30,000 nt of DNA, from contig CM022679.1 in the NCBI GenBank assembly GCA_012295275.1, positions 4,647,657-4,677,656 of the forward strand, written 5' to 3'. Under the pieces are notes generated by a model. That model was not told the origin of the DNA, made no database searches, and was given only the letters and a program-made list of their open reading frames with translations. Source of the DNA: Chrysomallon squamiferum (Eukaryota; Mollusca; Gastropoda; Neomphalida; Peltospiridae). Both the position numbers and the translations under genes were made by a program. Shown in pieces: positions 11,190-22,702 of the stretch (its first letter is position 1; each line of letters begins with the position of its first letter).

Positions 11190-14100
11190 AAAAATTATGA
11201 ATTTGATGAGATTTGATTACTTGATATATATATATATTTTGCAGATTTTGCTACTGATTAAATACAGGTTGTTAACATTATTTTGTTAAACAGTGTGTGT
11301 CAAAGTGACAGTGTGAATTATTTCCCACTTTATGACTGCTTATCTCTCTATCTACTGTTTATTTAACCTTTGTTATTCGATTTTTTTAAACAGTAACAAG
11401 ATTACCAAGTTTCTAGAACAGGATTCTGAAGAAACACTGAAGCTGCCATCTTGTAACGGCTATTTGAGAAAACTCATCTACCAGACCATCAGACTCAAGT
11501 AAGACATTCATTTAGACTGTTCCTTGAATAAAACCTCTCTTTTTCATAAATCATGTTAGCTGTCATGTATATGTTTTTGACCAGAGATAGAAGCTGCTAT
11601 TTTTGTTATATATTTTTCATTGCAAATAAACAGTGAAGTCTCATTTGTGGTTAGTCAGTGAAATATATTAGTAATAAAACCTGCTGTTACCATTATACAT
11701 ATTTACATGTTTACCTAGCAAACAAAAATACTGTGGTAACCTTGATTTACAAGTTTAATTTGTTACGTGACCGAGCTCATAACTCAATTTGCTCTTATAT
11801 ATCAAATCAGTTTTCCCAATAGAAATGAATAGAAACACCAATAATCCATTCCAGCCCCCACAAAACCACCCCATGTTTTTGTAACATGTATATAAATAAG
11901 ATTTTTTTATTTATTTTTTTTTATTTTTTTTTTTTTTTTTTTTTTTTTTTTCCCACTTTCTCTCACAATTGTAGACATTCGTCATCTGTCCACTTGGAGA
12001 CCAAATCTGGGGATAACAAAGAAAGGTTTATTGTTGTTACAAAGGTCAAAGGTGAAGATGATATGAAAGTAAAAGAACAAGCCAAACAAGCTGCTGAGAT
12101 GGTAAATTAACAATTGTAAAACATCTTTTATCATCTTGAACAGTTTAATATTACTGTCACATTCATAAACTGTTTATTCATAATCAAACACTGAAAATGT
12201 CAGTCTGTCTGTTATTCTAACTCCTTCCTTCCTTCTGTAAGTTTTCTTTTTATCCATCCATATCATTTTAGTTTCTATCCATGAAAGAAAAACTATGTAA
12301 TTTATTTTGTATGTGTATTTATAAATGTTTTAAATATTCCTTTCTCCATATTTATTTATTTGTTTGTTTGTTTATTTAAGGAAGAACTTGATGATGCTGT
12401 TGGTTTCTGCAAAGTTACTAGACTTTTATCTCAGTCGGTATGTGAAATAGATATATCTAAATAATGTAAATATATATATATATGCTTATAGGGACACACA
12501 TACAGATACATTTCATTACTTCACTCCTCATATTTTTGACAGTAAATGTTGTATATTTTTCTGTATCACAAAGAACATTAAATGTATCAATATTTTGTTG
12601 GAAATAGAATTATCCATAATGTCAATGACGTTTCCAATGTATTGCCATCTTTTCTTTCATAGTAACTTCTTTGTCTTATTAAGTTGTACCACTTTTAATT
12701 GTTTAACAATGCATTTACTTTTTGTTATGTAATGGTGTATTACTCTTTGTTACATTATGTTTTGTTTTTATAGCTTGCTGTTTTTTCGGATGTTTCAAAA
12801 AAAAAAAAATTATTATATACTGTAGAAATTTCTGTTTCAGGGAAAACTCATTGTGGGTCACAATATGTTACTTGATGTGATGCATTTAATCAACCAGTTC
12901 TGTTTTCATCTACCAAAGGTATTTATTTATATTTTCATAAAATTACTCTTTCTGTTTAATAGTTTTGTAATGAGCAACCAACACTGTTTGTTTACTTTTC
13001 CTGACCATGTTAAAATATTTACTAATATCACATTATACATTGTTCTGAAAAAGATGTAAAATAAAATACTTTGGGGTTACATATAACTTGAAATGAGTAG
13101 AGGATAACTTACAACACAGCCAGCCATAAAAGCAGGTTTGAATCTGTATAATCTGCTAAGATGTTGACAGTGAACAGTAGATACATGAAATTATTTGTGA
13201 CGTTAATCATGAAATTATTTGTGATGTTAATCATGTCATATGGATTCCATTTAAATCAGTAATAAATTTTATTGTATTTTTATTTCTCTTCTTTTCTTTT
13301 CTTCACTTCTTGATCTTGGATATTTGTTCTGTTCCCATACTTGACCATTACTAATATTTAATGTAAAGAATTTACTGAATACAGTTTGCCAGCTTGCAAA
13401 CAATATATACCTGATATAGTCAGTATTTATTTATATATAACAGTATGTAGCCAGATATAAAAAATGTATTGATTTTATAAGCATATAAAACCAAAAATAT
13501 TTAACTTGTTTTCTTTCTTTGCAAGTATTATCACAACTTTTCTTGACATTTCAGGAATATGATGAATTTAAATCCCTTACTAGGTGTATTTTTCCCAGGT
13601 TAGTCTGTATTTTAATCATTTCTGTTTCTTTGTCAACCTTCATGATACAGTATATTCAGATAACATAAAACTTGTAATGACACAAATAAGTATTTTTTAC
13701 ATTAGTTCATTTTGTAAGAGTTATCTGTATCAGTGTTTAAACATAAAGAAAGACAGATAATTAAGACATTAATGAAACACTCCATATCAAATTAGGTTAT
13801 CAAAAATCAAACAAGATCTTGTCTTTCTTTGCAAGTATTATCACAATTGGTATTATAACACTAACTGGGTAACTGAAACAAAAAAGGAGAAAATAACTAA
13901 ATATATCGGATATTTGCTACTAATACGGTAATAATTTTTTTTTTTAAATAGAATTATGTTTTTATTTTCAGATTGCTAGATACCAAACTAATGGCAACAA
14001 CAAACCCTTTTAAGGTATTTTAACAATCTAAAATAACATGCACTTGGGGAATATTTCAAATTCCAACCTCTATCTCATTGTTGTATCAAAAGCCAAAACA

Positions 14101-17100
14101 GTTTCTTTAATAAGAAACTGCATACAAAATGTCATGATATAATAAATAATGAGTCATGATACCACAGAAAGGTTCTATGAGATTTCCAGTACAAATTCAT
14201 GTTTTTGTCACTGATACCTATTTTTATTTCCATTTCTTGATATTTTAAACTCCTGTATTATAATAATTTGTCTGACTATTGCTTAATATTTAGAAATTTA
14301 GATATTTTCAGTCTGTTTTATTTATTTTATTTTATTCTATTATTTTGTTATTATTAATTTTATTTTTTATTATTATTTTTTTTTTTTGGATAAACATTGT
14401 TATTACTATAATTCTGTTTTATTCTCTTCTCCAGGATCATATTCACAATTCAACACTGGGTGATCTGAAGAAAATTCTGGAATATCATCCCTTTACAAAG
14501 CCCAAGGTTGGTATGTATATGAATCTACATCTTATATTGTTTTTGAACTTACATTGTTTCTCTCTCTGTCTCTGATGTTTCAAGTGTACAAGAGCTATAT
14601 AGGAATTGTTCTATCATCCATTTGTCTCAGTATTTAAAACTTGTGTTCTGGCTTATTTTTCAAAATATTTGTTTTATTGCCTTCTTTGTTAGAATTGGAA
14701 TCTTTCTGTTTATCAGAAAAGCCAGGAGTTTAGCATTAGCCTTTTTTCCTTTTACACTAACATTCAATAATGAGTGTTATTCATTATCCTTTAATCCAAA
14801 AATGAATTTTGATATTTAAAAACTAAAACTCATCCATTGCAATATCCAAGCACTGCTTTCTTCTTTTTATTTTTTTTCCTTTTTTTTTTTTTTTTTTTTT
14901 TAATCTCAATTTTTTAGATCTGCCAGAAGAGTTTTCTCGGTACAGTGGAGAAGCCCAGCTGCATGAAGCAGGATATGATGCGTTCATCACTGGCATCTGT
15001 TTCATTTCCATGTCTAATTACCTAGGTTTGTTTCATTTCCATGTCTAATTATTGAGGTTTGTTTCATTTCCATGTCTAATTATCTAGGTTTGTTTCATTT
15101 CCATGTCTAATTATCTAGGTTTGTTTCATTTCCATGTTTAATTATCTAGGTTGGTTTCATTTCCATGTCTAATTACCTAGGTTTTTTTCATTTCCATGTC
15201 TATCTAGGTTTATTTCTTATTTTATCTAGGATTGTTTTATTTTTCAGTTTGGATTTTTAATTTTCAAATTAATTATCTAGGTTTGTTGTTGATCTCTTTT
15301 TTTTAAATTATTTTGGGGTTTTCTTTTTTTTTTTTAGTAATTTTTTTTTTTTTTTTTTATTTGTTATTTATTTATTTCAATGGGGTGGGGATTGTTTATT
15401 GTTTACATAATTTTCAAATTTTTGGTAAGGAGTTTCATCTTGTATTTTATTATTATTATTTTTTTAATGATGATTATTATTATAGCTGTTATTGTTGTTG
15501 TTGTTGTTGTTGTTGATGATGTTTTTATGAAGTTTTGTGTTATAACTGCAGGAACTTTTCAGAGTCCAACACAAGAATATGTCTCTCCTTCATCACGTCT
15601 CATAGAGCCTTTTGTAAACAAGTAAGTGTGAGACTTCATCAACCAGTTAGTAATAATAAGTACACTCTGTTTTGTATATTTTATTTTATTTTATTTTATT
15701 CTATTTTCATTTCACAAGGCTTGTTTCTTATTTTTTTTACTGTGAAGTGATATGAAAAAAAACCTAAGTATTTTATAAACTTCAGAATGAATCTCTTACC
15801 TTCTACAATCAAGTTTTTACTAACTGTAGAGAATGAAAATTGAATAGCAAGGTGAATAAATCGAAGGCTACCAGTCTTATATAAGTTTCAACGTACTCAG
15901 TGTTTCTTATAAAATATATTTTGATATTTATATACAAAGTGTGACATTTAAACATAAGAATTTTTAAAGTTAATTACTGATTTGTGTTTCCCTGTGTTTG
16001 TCATTATCAGTGTTAAAAACTGGCAAGATTAACATTATTTATAATTTTATTTGCAGACTCTATTTGATGCGTGTTTCAGATGTTCCGTACATAAATCTTA
16101 ATGGATCAGACAGTAAGTTGTGTTTTCTGGGTTTTTTTGTTGATGTTGTATTTTATTAATGTTGTTATCTCAGTTTGTTTAGTTTTAAGGGTTTGTTTAG
16201 GTGATGTCTAATATTTCTTTTTGTTTTGTTTTTTGGGGGTGGTATTTTTGTTTTATTTTATATATTTTTATTTTTTTAATTTATTATATATTAGGTGTCT
16301 TCATTTTTCTTTCAATTTTTCTTTTCTTTCATTTTTTTTTTATGTTATTCTTTATTATTTCTTTATGAATATTGCTAATCTAATATTAAGAAAGACATTA
16401 CTGTATATTTTATGAGACACCTCTAGTTATTATTTTATCTTTTCTTTTGTTTAATTTTGTAATTTTGTTGAAAATAAACAAAATTTATTTGAGGATCTGA
16501 ATTTATTTTTGTTTTTTATATTTGTGTGTAAATCTCAGTATGTGTTGTTGTGTAAACAAAGAGACAAAAAACCTTTAAATTAAATTTTATTCTTTTTTTT
16601 ATGAAAACCAGAACAAATCTTAATTTAAAAAAAAAAGATACTAGAAATTCTGTTTATGTGTAAACATCTGTCTAGAATTTAGTATTTTTATTATTATTAT
16701 TGTCAGAGATGAGACAAATTATACAATGAAAAAACTTCTCTAAAAATTAAATTAATTTGTATTTCTAATTAATTGATGTTGACTGCTTTACATTAGAGAA
16801 AGAATAAAAGAAAAGATGGAAAACAGAAAAAAAAGGGATAATTTAATGTTTTGCTGAGAACGTATGACTTTTTTTCATGAAATACAATTTATATCATTTA
16901 AATCAAGGTTTAAGTTCATTAAAACACTTGTTTTGTTTTCAGTACAAGCAAGTAGAGATCATGTCTTTCATCTTACATTTCCCAAAGACTGGAAAACATC
17001 AGACATCCATCAGCTGTTTTCTCCATATGGTAAATAATATTTAGTTGAGATTTACTTTGAGTGTGTGCAATTCAAACAACACTATACGAATGTGAATAGA

Positions 17101-19158
17101 AAACTGTTTGTACTTGTTTGAATTTTTAAACTGTTACTTCTACTGTAAGAAAAATTTTCACCCGTGAGAATTGCTGATACAAAATTTATCTCATTATCAT
17201 TAGCAAGACAGCAGTCAGTACTAGTCATTGTATTCAAAACAAACATGATAACTTTGTTTACATTATCTCCCATCGTGTCTGCACTTTCACACCAGTTTTT
17301 TTACATAATGCTCCATTGGTAATATATCATTTAGACTTTGACTAATAGTATTTAAACATGATAAACATATTAAAGTTCATTTAGAACTACTAATTTTTTT
17401 TTGTTGTTTTTGTTTTTTGGTGGTGGGAGGAGATGGGGGGGATCTCAGATGTTTGTTTTGACTTAACTATCGGTGAAGTTCATGAGTAGACAAATTAATC
17501 ATTCAAGACTGACATTTTACCAAGTTTGATGATGATGCATTGTGTACTCAGTGGATGTAATTACTCTCAGGCAAAAAAAAAGACTATTAAGAGAGTACTA
17601 CACTTTAAAGTAGCACTCGGATAAATAAACACTTTGATACTGTGAATGTAGTTTGTTTGTTTAACCCCAAAGAAAAACAAAAACAAAAAAAATCAGCTAT
17701 TGAGTGTCATTCAGAGGTAAACAAAACAATTATTTTTAAAAAGTCAGTGTAAATAGCTGAATTACAGGGTGTGTGTGTGTGTATTGGTTGTATTTGTATG
17801 TATGTGTATGTGTATATTGTAAAAGATATAAATACAGAGAAAAATAAATACAATTATCATGCAATCTTTTTTAAAAAAACTTTATAACAAGCAGTGGCAG
17901 TTAAATAATTTAAACCAGGGTCTTGTCTCTAACTGGTTTTACATCCAAACAGTCCACCAGAATGTGGTGTGGGTGTAACATTAAGCTGACAGCTAGGCCT
18001 ACAAGTCAAACAATAAAGAATTTGATTTGATCAATAAAAATAAAATGTTTTCTTATTTTCAAAGAGAGAAAAAAGAGCAGTATACAAAGCTGAGTATTAA
18101 TGTTTCATTTTGAATTTGCAAAATAATTTTTTATTTTTTTTTTTTTTTTTTTTTTTTGTTTCACTTCAAATGTTTAAAAATTCATTTCGCAGAACCCTAA
18201 TTTATTAAATTTTGTATAACTTTATAATTAGACAACAAACAGACTGTGGTAGACCAAGGATTCATTTTCCAAATTTCCATATGATTAGTTTTTTTTCTCT
18301 TCTCTTAAACTTTTATTTTTACTATTATCTGAATTAAGATTTTATTGATGTTTTATAATGATTCTGTTTTCTGCTGTTTCTCATATACATGTGTCACCTG
18401 GGTTGTTTTTCATGAAGTATTTTTTTTTTTTTTTTTATCATTTCTTATTTATTTATTTATTTATTTATTTATTTGGAAGGGTAGATTTCTTCTGAGTTAT
18501 CTTACTGTTTGTTTGTGTTTTGAGATTTTTCTCTTTTTTCATTTAAACTGTGTGTTTGTGTGAGAGAAAGAAAGAGATCAATTGTCAACCAAATAGTATA
18601 AAACACCCCCACAAACAATAAATTAAATATATATATATATACACATACATATCACGTTTTTGTCATGCTTTATTATAGCAATAAAATTACTTGGAAGAAT
18701 TTCTAAAACAGATTGAATCAGCTCCAAAGGCATTCTTTTCACCCTGACTGATTTATTACCTCACAGTGACTGACAGGAAATCGCAATTCCCGAGTATCCA
18801 CAGTTCAAAGTTGTTTTATTCACAGCAGCAGTGTAAATCAGTGCAGTTATCTGCCTTTGTGGTTTCTGGAGAAATGTAATTCTTAGAACTGAGGTTTTGC
18901 TGACTCACTGCTATTCATAACATCGACGACAGGATCTCACCAGGAATTAAAAAGTTCAAAGTGTATTATTGCCTAAGACTGTGTTCAGATATGTTCAGAT
19001 TTTAGAGATATAATTGTTATTGTGTGGATATTAGTAATTCATGTATTACTGCTTAACTGGCTTAAACGTTTTTCATATGTAAATACTACCTAGTGTTTTG
19101 TTTTTTATGCAGTTTTATGATTTTTTTTAAAACTGTTATTTTGTTAGAAGGGGTCAGG

Positions 19159-19189
<31 letters not shown>

Positions 19190-19192
19190 TAA

Positions 19193-19223
<31 letters not shown>

Positions 19224-21498
19224 AATTATTATTATTATTATTACTATAATTATTATTATTATTATTACTATAATTATTATTATTGTTGTTGTTGTTACTA
19301 TTATTATTAATATTATCATCATCATTATTATTATTATATTTCGACAGGAAATATTCAGATCTCATGGCTTGATGACACCTCTGCGTTTGTGTCCCTCTAT
19401 AAAAAGGACAATGCTCAAGCAGGTATAAACATGTTAGCTAAATATCTATTCAGATAATAATATAATTATAGATAACAACTCTTCTTTTACATACAGAAAT
19501 TTGCATGAAGATAAAATAAAACAAAACTTATTGCCACTTATATTCACTAATTATGTAGATATATAGATAGATAGATAACTACTAGAATTTTAATTTCAGT
19601 TATAAAAAAGAAAAGAAACTAACACAAACATTTAAATGAACAAAAATAGAAATCTGAGTGTGAAGAAAAAATAAAGGAATAAAATCGAAATACGTAAAAT
19701 TATTGTAATAATTTCACATTGATAGCAATTAACAAACAGATTTACACATAAAGCATGTTTCTAAAATATTCTCAACAGTAATAAAGTTTGCAGAGAGTTA
19801 CGAAACAGTTTTTTAAGATGTTCTGAACTAAGCGTTTGATACATTTCAAATGCAGCTTTGAAAGGTTTGTCCGCTGGTAATTCTGTGTACAAAGTGATCA
19901 CATATGATGCCTACAAGAAAGAGCAGACACCAAAAACGGAACCTCATCCAAGCAGAAAGAGACCTTCTGAAGACACCGATACAGAAGTGGCAAACAAGAA
20001 AAGGAAATCACTGAATGTAGAGTGTGTATATTTGAAATATAATCACTGAATGTAGAGTATATTTGAAATATAATCACTGAGATGTTTTTCCAGTATTTTT
20101 AACATTAATTATTAAAGTAAAACTAGCTTGTAATATCAGCTGTACGTTTTACCTAAACATAACTTGTCTCAGCTTTGAAAAAAGCAAATGCAAATCACGT
20201 ATGACTTTTTGACTTTTCTTTGAGATGAAAATAGAAATAATAATTGCTGCTTTTGCTTCTTCTTTTTTTGCATTTTCTGCCAACTCTTTCCAGTAAATAT
20301 CTTCACTTCAGTTTACTAATTTGTTCTTCAGGTTAAAATGTTCTGTCACTACCTGTGTATTTCTGTAGGTTTTTTTGTGTCTTTTTTTTACCTTCACTTG
20401 TTCCTCTTCACCTCCCTCCCTATTTCAGCTTTGTTGCTCTTGGCTTTTTGGTTAGCTTAGTGTTTAGTTTTTCATGTTAACAGAGCTGCCCCATTTGTTT
20501 CAAGATTAACATCTACCACACCTGAAAATGTTAAGCAGCAAAAGAACGGCAGTAACAGCTCTGAACAAGTCGGTGACAAGAAAGCTCAGGGTGACTTCAA
20601 TATTAAAGAAGGTAAAAATAAAACAAATAAAATGTGCAGTATTTATTATGTGTAATATAGTTTAGTAGAAAGAAACAGCAGTTCACTGATAATAAAACGA
20701 ATCTAAAAATGAAATTTTTCATTAAATATTAAATTTAAAAAAAAAAATTGATATTATCTACCATATTTATGTCTGTGTGTGTGTGTGTGTGTCTGTGTGA
20801 TGTGTTTGTGTTTATAAAATCTGGCTTAGTGGAAACAAATACTAGCTCATTAAATCAAAAATGAAATCTTTTATTTAAGAGTAAATATTTTTTCAAAAGA
20901 AAAATTAATATTATGTGCAGAGCTTTATTTAGTTACCAGTTCATTATATTTTTAATCATGCATCTGAGTACAACAGTTCACTGCTGTATAACGTCTGTAT
21001 TGTCAATGACTAATAATAACAGGTCTGACCATTCAAACCCATCTGACTGGTTCATACATGAAATCTGTTTCTTAACATGTCTGTTCAGTAAATTCAGTAA
21101 AATTCCTGAACTTCTAAATTAAGAAATACAGTTTATCTGTTTAACTTCAAACAATACACTCTTCTTAAACTTGTTCTTAGATTGTTGTTATTGTTTTATG
21201 TTTAAAATGTGGTCATGTTAAAAAATATACATAACTTTTAGTTCAATAACAACTGTCTTCTCTCAAATACATTAAAGGTGCAAACCAAAAATATAAATGA
21301 AATTTATTTTTAATATTTCTCTCTCATTCCCTCCCTCCCAGATATTATTTCTGTAGATATTTATGGAGAGACTGGTAGATATAATATGGATGTGCAAATT
21401 CATTTAATTTTTTTTTTTTTTTTTTTTTTTCTTCTGCAGATGATTCTAAAATGGACACCTGTGAAAAAACATTTGAAGAAGCTGCCAGCTGGGAGTGA
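6372..21498 (+). CDS. PARN: Poly(A)-specific ribonuclease PARN, 22 coding exons
   Basis: A DEDDh 3' exoribonuclease that removes poly(A) tails and trims snoRNA, telomerase RNA and other small RNA 3' ends. Exons: 6372-6390, 7627-7704, 8043-8116, 8469-8536, 9250-9331, 9884-9944, 10771-10951, 11394-11498, 11975-12101, 12381-12437, 12841-12918, 13555-13598, 13972-14014, 14435-14510, 14918-15025, 15552-15621, 16057-16112, 16943-17029, 19348-19422, 19856-20021, 20484-20611, 21440-21498. They sum to 1842 nt (613 residues plus TGA), with every junction in phase and GT-AG. Catalytic residues are present: D28 and E30 (AIDGEF), D296 ([10 protein letters not shown]), H380 and D385 (LHEAGYDAF). An R3H domain spans about 182-247 and an RRM about 445-520, with W478 (ISWIDDTSAF) matching the cap-binding tryptophan of vertebrate PARN. 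A basic, NLS-like stretch lies at 530-547 (RKRP...NKKRK). Human PARN is about 639 residues; the difference lies mainly in the variable C-terminal tail. The start codon has G at -3 and +4, and the N-terminus aligns with known PARN. Confidence 0.97.
6391..7626 (+). other. PARN intron 1
   Basis: Begins GTATGT and ends TTTTAG. It follows a first coding exon of only 19 bases, so the start codon and the nuclease domain are on separate exons. The intron is AT-rich with no recognisable gene or repeat array beyond short TA runs near 7280 and 7405. Confidence 0.85.
8117..10770 (+). other. PARN introns 3 to 6: AT-rich, no embedded gene
   Basis: Introns 8117-8468, 8537-9249, 9332-9883 and 9945-10770 separate exons 4, 5 and 6, which encode the first half of the nuclease domain. 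They hold poly-T and TTTA-rich stretches, and open frames in them are low-complexity I/F/Y/L runs. Nothing else is supported. Confidence 0.7.
11134..11188. repeat. (TTA)n microsatellite in PARN intron 7
   Basis: About 18 ATT units, preceded by a short TAG run at 11091-11107. Confidence 0.95.
13185..13232. repeat. 24-bp tandem duplication in PARN intron 11
   Basis: Two head-to-tail copies beginning ATGAAATTATTTGTGA, differing by one base (CGTTAATC versus TGTTAATC). Confidence 0.9.
13512..13846. repeat. 25-bp direct repeat flanking PARN exon 12
   Basis: An identical 25-base segment containing CTTTGCAAGTATTATCACAA occurs at 13512-13536, just upstream of exon 12, and again at 13822-13846 in the following intron. 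The segments between are not otherwise obviously duplicated. Confidence 0.85.
14998..15229. repeat. 31-bp minisatellite spanning the exon 15 splice donor of PARN
   Basis: The last 28 bases of exon 15 (14998-15025, ending ATTACCTAG) are repeated head to tail in the intron. Copies start at 15026, 15057, 15088, 15119, 15150 and 15181; the first five are exactly 31 bp, the sixth is 27 bp, and a degenerate seventh runs to about 15229. Most copies preserve CTAG/GTTTG or a near form at their end, so the donor site itself is repeated. The exonic copy encodes conserved PARN residues (CFISMSNYL), so it is presumably the source and the intronic copies the expansion. Confidence 0.95.
15447..15515. repeat. 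(TTA)n/(TTG)n microsatellite in PARN intron 15
   Basis: Imperfect TTA run followed by a TTG run, ending about 40 bases before exon 16. Confidence 0.85.
17880..18032. mobile_element. Possible short retroposon remnant
   Basis: A less AT-rich stretch with a small inverted repeat (AAACCAG at 17912-17918 against CTGGTTT at 17933-17939), ending in AATAAAGAATTTGATTTGATC. A TTTGATTTGAT-like end resembles 3' tails of some invertebrate non-LTR elements and SINEs. I see no promoter boxes, no target-site duplication and no second copy here, so this is only a suggestion. Confidence 0.2.
18710..18965. other. Less AT-rich intronic segment of unknown nature
   Basis: Unlike the surrounding intron, this segment lacks simple repeats and has balanced composition. 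It has no long open frame and no recognisable RNA fold. It could be a conserved intronic element or an old insertion. Confidence 0.25.
19161..19340. repeat. Compound (TTTA)n/(TTA)n array abutting the exon 19 acceptor
   Basis: A TTTA run (about 19161-19188) is followed by TTA blocks separated by ACTATAATT interruptions at roughly regular spacing, then TTG and ATC variants. It ends only a few bases before TTTCGACAG and exon 19 at 19348. The interrupted unit is itself repeated three times, pointing to block-wise expansion. Confidence 0.95.
20006..20080. repeat. Tandem duplication across the exon 20 splice donor of PARN
   Basis: Unit 1 at 20006-20040 (35 bp) and unit 2 at 20041-20071 (31 bp, lacking four bases of the GTGT tract), then a partial third start at 20072. 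Each begins AATCACTGAATGTAGAGT. Unit 1 contains the last bases of exon 20 and its donor (GTAGA/GTGTGT). Unit 2 carries a donor-like GTAGA/GTATAT. Confidence 0.92.
20774..20792. repeat. (GT)n microsatellite in PARN intron 21
   Basis: Short GT run in the last intron. Confidence 0.85.
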
Positions 21499-21584
21499 AT
21501 AAACAATAAACAAAAACTGTTAAAATATTTCATACTGGATGACAAGAGACATGTGTCTTAAACTAATACAACAAACTTTGGCAT

Positions 21585-21590
21585 AATAAA
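21585..21590 (+). promoter_or_regulatory. Candidate PARN poly(A) signal
   Basis: AATAAA 87 bases after the stop codon, followed by a T-rich stretch. Two further AATAAA hexamers overlap or closely follow the stop codon (21498-21503 and 21505-21510). The later site gives a more usual 3' untranslated length, but any could be used. Confidence 0.4.
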
Positions 21591-22702
21591 ACTCTATCAC
21601 TATTTCATCATGTTTTATCTATAATTATTTTGTTATTTTTATATATATATTACTATTATTTTTTATTTTATTTTATTTTTTTTTTTTTTTTATTATTATT
21701 TTGTATTGTTTTGCTCTAACGTCAGTAATTTTTTGAGGAATGTGGATTTTCCCAAAGCAAAATCATCGTAAACAAGCAAATCATTTCCAAACATATCTTC
21801 CTTTCTGTTTCAGTATTGTGTCAAGTTTTTTTTTTTTAGTATTCTGAATCATAAAAGATAATCTTACTTATATCAGAAGTACACCGGTATTTAGTAAAAG
21901 TCAGATTTGCAACTGGTAAGTAAAACATTTCAATAAAAAAAAAAAAAAATTTATTAATTAATTATAGTAGTTTTTTTTATTTTAAAATAAAGAATCTCAT
22001 ACAAAATAAATATATTAAATTGTCAAATAGTAAAATTTAAAACACTGTACTGTAATTAATTATCAGAATCAGAGGCTATATTTCAGAATAAAGAACAGTG
22101 TACATTAGTTACTTGTATGGCTTCAGGATTTTACGTATATGTATTCTAGAATTATTCATTATTTCTTTTTTAATTTTCTTTTTTTTCTCTCCATTATTTT
22201 TTTTTTTTTTTTTTTTTTTTATACTGTGTTGTATAATTAAACTATTTTTGTAAATCTTGTTATAAGTAATAACAGAATAAATCGCAATTTGAAACAATAC
22301 AAATATCAAAAATCTAAAAAAAGTAAATAAACCTTATTGTTCATGCTTTCTAAATTCACCCAATTCTAAAATTTTATTATTATTTTTATTTTATTTTTAA
22401 ATATCTTTTATCTTTTATATACACATATTTATATATTTATCTTCAGTAATTTTGTATTATTATTATTATTTTATTTTTTTTATTGTTGTTTTGTTTTGTT
22501 TTGGGGTTTTTTTCCTAGCTATTTTTCTGTGCTCAGATTTCACCATGTTAGTAATTTTTACACTGCAGGACTGTAAATTTGACACGTATAATGTCATGAT
22601 CCTGTTACACTTCCAACAGCAGCTACTGTATCAAGTACCCTCATGTTTTCTTAGCAGTATGTCAGTACATCGGTAAACATTTCAGTCAAATATTGATTAA
22701 TA

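Larger units (their letters stand above)
17030..19347 (+). other. PARN intron 18, the longest intron
   Basis: This 2.3-kb intron splits the RRM coding region between exons 18 and 19. It contains a (GT)-rich stretch near 17770-17820, poly-T runs near 18128-18158 and 18419-18436, a (TTTA)n array at 18447-18474, two less AT-rich segments described separately, and the compound array before exon 19. No gene is visible on either strand. Confidence 0.8.

Noticed and set aside
14823-15011. Minus-strand frame over PARN exon 15
   Set aside because: Antisense shadow of a conserved coding exon plus a poly-T run read as poly-lysine.
20630-20930. Apparent duplication inside PARN intron 21 (two stretches with AAAATGAAAT and GATATTAT/TAATATTAT blocks)
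   Set aside because: Similarity is too weak to separate from chance matching in AT-rich DNA.
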